From assembly GCA_964577715.1 (NCBI GenBank), contig CAZOAA010000001.1, forward strand, positions 1-64,000: a stretch of DNA of 64,000 bases. The letters are read 5' to 3'. This document shows positions 60,920 to 64,000 of the stretch, one piece after another. The stretch is from SUP05 sp964577715 (GTDB taxonomy: Bacteria; Pseudomonadota; Gammaproteobacteria; PS1; Pseudothioglobaceae). A program made the translations under genes and the position numbers. The first letter of the stretch is position 1. Each line of letters starts with the position of its first letter. Under the pieces are notes generated by a model, which ran no database searches, was not told the origin of the DNA, and saw only the letters and a program-made list of their open reading frames with translations.

Positions 60920-62058
60920 GATTAATTTATATTACTAATACTCGATTACCCTCTGAGAAGGCTAATAGTTATCAATCTATGCAAATGTGCTATAGCTTTT
61001 CTAAAGTATTTGACGAGGTGGAGTTATGGACTGGAAAGGCAAGGAACACCAAAGAGCTGAAAGAAGTTAAAGATATTTTTGGATATTATGGACTTAATAA
61101 AACTTTTAAGATAAGGCGTTTTTTTCAATATGATTCTTACATACTAGGGCATACAAATGAATGGTTGTGGGCAAATTTAAGAGGTGTGGTTTTTTCAATA
61201 AACACTTGTATACATTTAATCAAGTATAGAAAGTCTAATGATTTGATTGTTTACACAAGAGTATGGAATGTGCTGTTTATTTTTAATCTACTTAAAAAGT
61301 TAAAAATACTTAATGTGCCAATATTTTATGAAGCTCACCGTTTTTCTAAAAGACTTGTCAATCAGCAAAAAAAGACCAACGGCCTGGTTGTTATTAATCA
61401 ATATTTAGCAAATTTGTATAAAAAAAACAATATAAAAAGCATTTTTGTCGCCCATGATGGGGTTAATATTGATTTATATGAAAAGATTGGCGATTATCAG
61501 TTTGATAGCAATAAAACAGAAATTAATATATTGTACACAGGCAGTTTATTTGCCTGGAAGGGAGTTGAGACTTTGGTAGATGCAATGGAGTTTCTGCCAG
61601 AAAAGTATAGGTTGGTATGTATTGGCGGCAGCGGAAAATATTTGCAAGATTTTAAAGAGTATGTTGGTGATAAAAAAGAATGTGACCGTATAAAAATTAT
61701 TGGGCATATGCCTAAGATAGAGCTGCTTAAGTTTGTAGAAAAGGCTGATGTTTTGGTTCTTCCGAATTCGGCAAAAGACAAAATGAGTTTATACACATCA
61801 CCGATCAAACTGTTTGAATATATGGCCTCAAAAAGACCGATAGTTGCATCAGATCTACCCTCTATTAAAGAGGTGCTATCGGATAATAATGCATATTTTT
61901 TTACACCAGATAACGCAAGAAAATTGGCAATAAAGATTGAAGAAGCTACTGGAAAAGATTGTGGGAGTAAGGTTGAGAATGCATACAAATCAGTAGAACA
62001 ATACACTTGGAATAATAGAGCCAAGAATATTGCAAAATTCTTAACTAACAATGCCTGA
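60916..62058 (+). CDS. GT4 glycosyltransferase
   Basis: 380 residues. It has LIYITNTRLPSEKANSYQSM, YTRVWNVLFIFNLL, VFVAHDGVNIDLYE (with Ile at its start), ILYTGSLFAWKGVETLVDAM, VCIGGSGKYL, and SPIKLFEYMASKRPIVASDLPS (donor site E). A GT-B enzyme with the common SEKANS motif of retaining GT4 proteins. The GTG start overlaps the methyltransferase stop. Donor sugar unknown. A long open frame on the opposite strand (61497-62051) is a shadow of this gene. Confidence 0.88.
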   Translation: MRLIYITNTRLPSEKANSYQSMQMCYSFSKVFDEVELWTGKARNTKELKEVKDIFGYYGLNKTFKIRRFFQYDSYILGHTNEWLWANLRGVVFSINTCIHLIKYRKSNDLIVYTRVWNVLFIFNLLKKLKILNVPIFYEAHRFSKRLVNQQKKTNGLVVINQYLANLYKKNNIKSIFVAHDGVNIDLYEKIGDYQFDSNKTEINILYTGSLFAWKGVETLVDAMEFLPEKYRLVCIGGSGKYLQDFKEYVGDKKECDRIKIIGHMPKIELLKFVEKADVLVLPNSAKDKMSLYTSPIKLFEYMASKRPIVASDLPSIKEVLSDNNAYFFTPDNARKLAIKIEEATGKDCGSKVENAYKSVEQYTWNNRAKNIAKFLTNNA

Positions 62059-62067
62059 ATATAATTT

Positions 62068-63864
62068 ATGTGTGGTATAGCTGGAATTATCCATAACCGC
62101 GACGCAGATTATGCGCCTTATGTGGAAAGTATGAACAAGGTTCAGCACCATAGAGGTCCTGATGATAGGGGTGTTGTATCAGTCAAGGGTGCGACTTTAG
62201 GGCATACCAGATTAAGTATTGTAGATATAGATTCTGGTAACCAGCCCATGTTTTCTAGCGGTCAAGATTCAGTAATCACTTTTAACGGAGAGATTTACGG
62301 ATATAAAAAAATAAGACAAGATCTTAATTATGATTTTGCTACTAATAGTGATACTGAGGTCGTTATTGCTTTATACAAGCAGCATGGCATCGATATGTTT
62401 TCTAAACTTACAGGCATGTTTGCTTTTGGTATTTGGGACTCAAAGAAGCAATCTCTTCTGTTAGGGCGTGATAGGTTTGGCGAAAAGCCTTTATATTATG
62501 CTTATGGTGAGAATGGTGAGTTTATTTTTGCTTCTGAAATTAAAGCAATTATTACCACAAATTTAGTCAAGCCAAAAGTTTCAAAAAAAGCAATCAGTCA
62601 TTATTTTAAATATCTTTATATAGATCCATTGGAAACGATTTATGAAAATATTTACATTTTAGAGCCGGGTTTTTTTCTCGAATTTGCTAATGACAAAGTT
62701 AACATTAATAGGTATTACAACTATCCAGCGACACAAGATGCATCGATAGATGATGCTGTAAATATATTCAGGGAGAAGTTTGAAAAATCTGTTGAGAATC
62801 AATTAGTAGCGGATGTTGATGTCGGTGCTTTTTTAAGTGGGGGGTTGGATTCTAGCACCATAGTTGCCGTTGCGAGCAAATACAAGGCAAATTTAAAAAC
62901 TTTCTCGTTTGGTTTTGAGGGATCAAAAAGTGAGTTGAGTTATGCAAGAGAAATTGCAAAAAAATACAACACTGACCATTATGAGTTGTTTGCCAGAAAT
63001 ATAGATATTGCAGAAGTGTTACTTAAAATGGCAGAAGTTTATGATGAGCCTTTTGCTGACTCATCGAATATCCCGACATATTTAATTTCTAAGTTAGCCG
63101 GAGAGCATTCTAAAGTTATTCTAACAGGTGATGGTGCGGATGAGTTACTTGGAGGGTATGAATGGTGGTATTCTGCGCTTTTAGGCGTTGGAAATCCTCA
63201 CAATGTTGTTAAAGAGGTGGTTTTGAAGGTTTTAGCAAAAAGTTTTTTTAAGGGAAGCAATATAAATGCAAATAGGTTGAAATACGGAAGAAAGTATTCG
63301 ACAGTAAAACAAGCGCATACAAACCGACCAACTTTTTTTACTGATAAAGATGTTAAGGATTTGCTTGATATAGATAATGACGACATTAGAAGCTATATTT
63401 TTAAGGAAGAAAATACTATTAATGATGCCTTAAATATGGATTTGCAAGAGTATATGGCCGGAGATATTTTGGTTAAAACTGACAGAGCATCTATGGCTAA
63501 TTCGCTAGAACTGAGATCGCCTTTTCTTGATGCAGATTTCGCATCATTTTGTATTTCATTGCCACACAGCTTAAAAATAAACAGTAATTCAGATAAGTTA
63601 ATTTTAAGAAAAGCATACCAAGACATGTGGACCGAAAGTATTAGAAATAGAAACAAACAAGGTTTTGGATCTCCGGTTAATAAATGGCTAAAACAAAAAA
63701 ATGTTCAAGCATTAAAAGACATATATTTCAATCAGTGTAGAAATGTGTTTTCGTGTATTTCTTTTGATGTTGCCAAACAATTCTTTTATAAAGACAATTA
63801 CCAGACTTGGGCATTATTGGTATTGTCTATCTGGTTTGAAAAGAATGCGAGTGATATTAAATGA
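62068..63864 (+). CDS. asnB: Asparagine synthase-like glutamine amidotransferase
   Basis: 598 residues. It starts MCGIAGIIHN with the Ntn nucleophile Cys2; HRGPDDRG, TFNGEIYG and LLGRDRFGEKPLYY complete the glutaminase domain. The synthetase domain has the ATP-PPase loop FLSGGLDSSTIVA (about residues 254-266), LTGDGADELLGGY and DILVKTDRASMANSLELRSPFLD. In polysaccharide loci such proteins often amidate uronic acids or other carboxylates rather than aspartate. Both active sites look intact. It is followed by a glycosyltransferase with a 4-nt overlap. Confidence 0.88.
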   Translation: MCGIAGIIHNRDADYAPYVESMNKVQHHRGPDDRGVVSVKGATLGHTRLSIVDIDSGNQPMFSSGQDSVITFNGEIYGYKKIRQDLNYDFATNSDTEVVIALYKQHGIDMFSKLTGMFAFGIWDSKKQSLLLGRDRFGEKPLYYAYGENGEFIFASEIKAIITTNLVKPKVSKKAISHYFKYLYIDPLETIYENIYILEPGFFLEFANDKVNINRYYNYPATQDASIDDAVNIFREKFEKSVENQLVADVDVGAFLSGGLDSSTIVAVASKYKANLKTFSFGFEGSKSELSYAREIAKKYNTDHYELFARNIDIAEVLLKMAEVYDEPFADSSNIPTYLISKLAGEHSKVILTGDGADELLGGYEWWYSALLGVGNPHNVVKEVVLKVLAKSFFKGSNINANRLKYGRKYSTVKQAHTNRPTFFTDKDVKDLLDIDNDDIRSYIFKEENTINDALNMDLQEYMAGDILVKTDRASMANSLELRSPFLDADFASFCISLPHSLKINSNSDKLILRKAYQDMWTESIRNRNKQGFGSPVNKWLKQKNVQALKDIYFNQCRNVFSCISFDVAKQFFYKDNYQTWALLVLSIWFEKNASDIK

Positions 63865-64000
63865 AGTTTGATGTCATTATTGCAACCTATAACCGTGGAG
63901 AAAGTCTACGTACTTTGGTCGAACAGATTCTAGAGTGCAGTATATTGCCTGAGAATATTATTATTGTTGACTCTTCCACAGACAAAAATAAGGACATTTT
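63861..64000 (+). CDS. GT2 glycosyltransferase, cut by the window end
   Basis: The ATG overlaps the asnB stop (ATGA). The first 46 residues are visible and open FDVIIATYNRGESLRTLVEQI, followed by IIIVDSSTDK, the start of a GT-A family 2 enzyme. The catalytic DxD region lies beyond the window. Confidence 0.75.
   Translation, partial: MKFDVIIATYNRGESLRTLVEQILECSILPENIIIVDSSTDKNKDI

Noticed and set aside
61497..62051. Long open frame (184 codons) on the minus strand
   Set aside because: It lies wholly inside the GT4 gene at 60916, whose motifs are clear. The minus-strand protein is Ser/Leu-rich with no motif, a typical shadow.
1..64000. tRNA, rRNA, CRISPR array or prophage
   Set aside because: I saw no cloverleaf-like gene, no regularly spaced repeats, and no phage structural or integrase gene in reading both strands.

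Overview
The window is 64 kb of AT-rich DNA. One counted line, 48841-48900, is 15/60 G+C. It holds about 55 genes, all on the + strand except one transposase, and nearly all of them belong to surface-polysaccharide biosynthesis. The gene families (GDP-fucose, CDP-glucose, several NeuB and CMP-sugar routes, many DegT aminotransferases, ABC and Wzx exporters, ArnC/ArnT-like enzymes) indicate a Gram-negative bacterium. The low G+C, the IS1595-type element and the sulfotransferases would suit a marine gammaproteobacterium such as the SUP05/Thioglobus group or a related symbiont. That placement is inference: there is no rRNA, tRNA or core marker gene here. No tRNA, rRNA, CRISPR array or phage was seen.

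Layout. (1) 338-2401: GDP-L-fucose synthesis (fcl, gmd). (2) 2429-10567: a KdnB-like Fe-dependent oxidase, a DegT aminotransferase, GT2, an SpsF-type cytidylyltransferase, a NeuB-type synthase with SAF domain, a decayed peptidase-like gene, a ParB-fold (SerK-like) kinase, an HxGH nucleotidyltransferase, an Asp/Glu racemase and a second DegT. (3) 10564-16497: radical SAM, sulfotransferase, LicD-like transferase, a GT-B-like protein and a PglK-like ABC flippase. (4) 16583-22046: a CDP-sugar pathway (rfbF, rfbG, 3,5-epimerase, C-methyltransferase, 4-aminotransferase, N-formyltransferase), predicted to make a C-methylated formamido-dideoxyhexose. (5) 22068-24503: two damaged decoration genes, an AurF-like di-iron N-oxygenase with an in-frame TAG and a methyltransferase split by a 736-bp IS1595-type element with an 8-bp target duplication. 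(6) 24500-27137: HisF/HisH/WbpG-type amidotransferase system. (7) 27186-31541: CmcI-like enzyme, glycosyltransferases and a second sulfotransferase carrying a G9 tract.

(8) 31552-37280: a second nonulosonate-type cassette (frameshifted HAD phosphatase, NeuB without SAF, intact HAD phosphatase, TIM-barrel isomerase, NeuA, three SDRs), visibly richer in G+C in its 3' half (33/60 in 36481-36540). (9) 37353-40631: methyltransferase remnant, radical SAM/SPASM protein and two Gfo/Idh dehydrogenases. (10) 40633-50288: glycosyltransferases, LPG_synthase_TM-type membrane protein, a methyltransferase-GT2 fusion, and a polyprenyl-phosphate-sugar module (GT2 plus two GT-C enzymes). (11) 50302-54356: five overlapping or closely spaced genes (2-hydroxyacid dehydrogenase, epimerase, HAD phosphatase, HpcH/HpaI aldolase, KdsB-like synthetase) that look like an aldolase-based route to a CMP-activated 3-deoxy-ulosonic acid. 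(12) 54346-64000: Wzx flippase, methyltransferases, GT4 and GT9 enzymes, AsnB-like amidotransferase, and a GT2 cut by the window end.

Together the genes would make, decorate (sulfation, methylation, formylation, amidation, possible phospho-ester), assemble and flip one or more complex glycans. Genes mostly overlap by 1-14 nt or are separated by a few bases, so transcription is probably in long operons. Two export routes (ABC at 14767, Wzx at 54346), at least three CMP-ulosonate-type routes and five broken genes suggest a mosaic built by cassette gain and loss.
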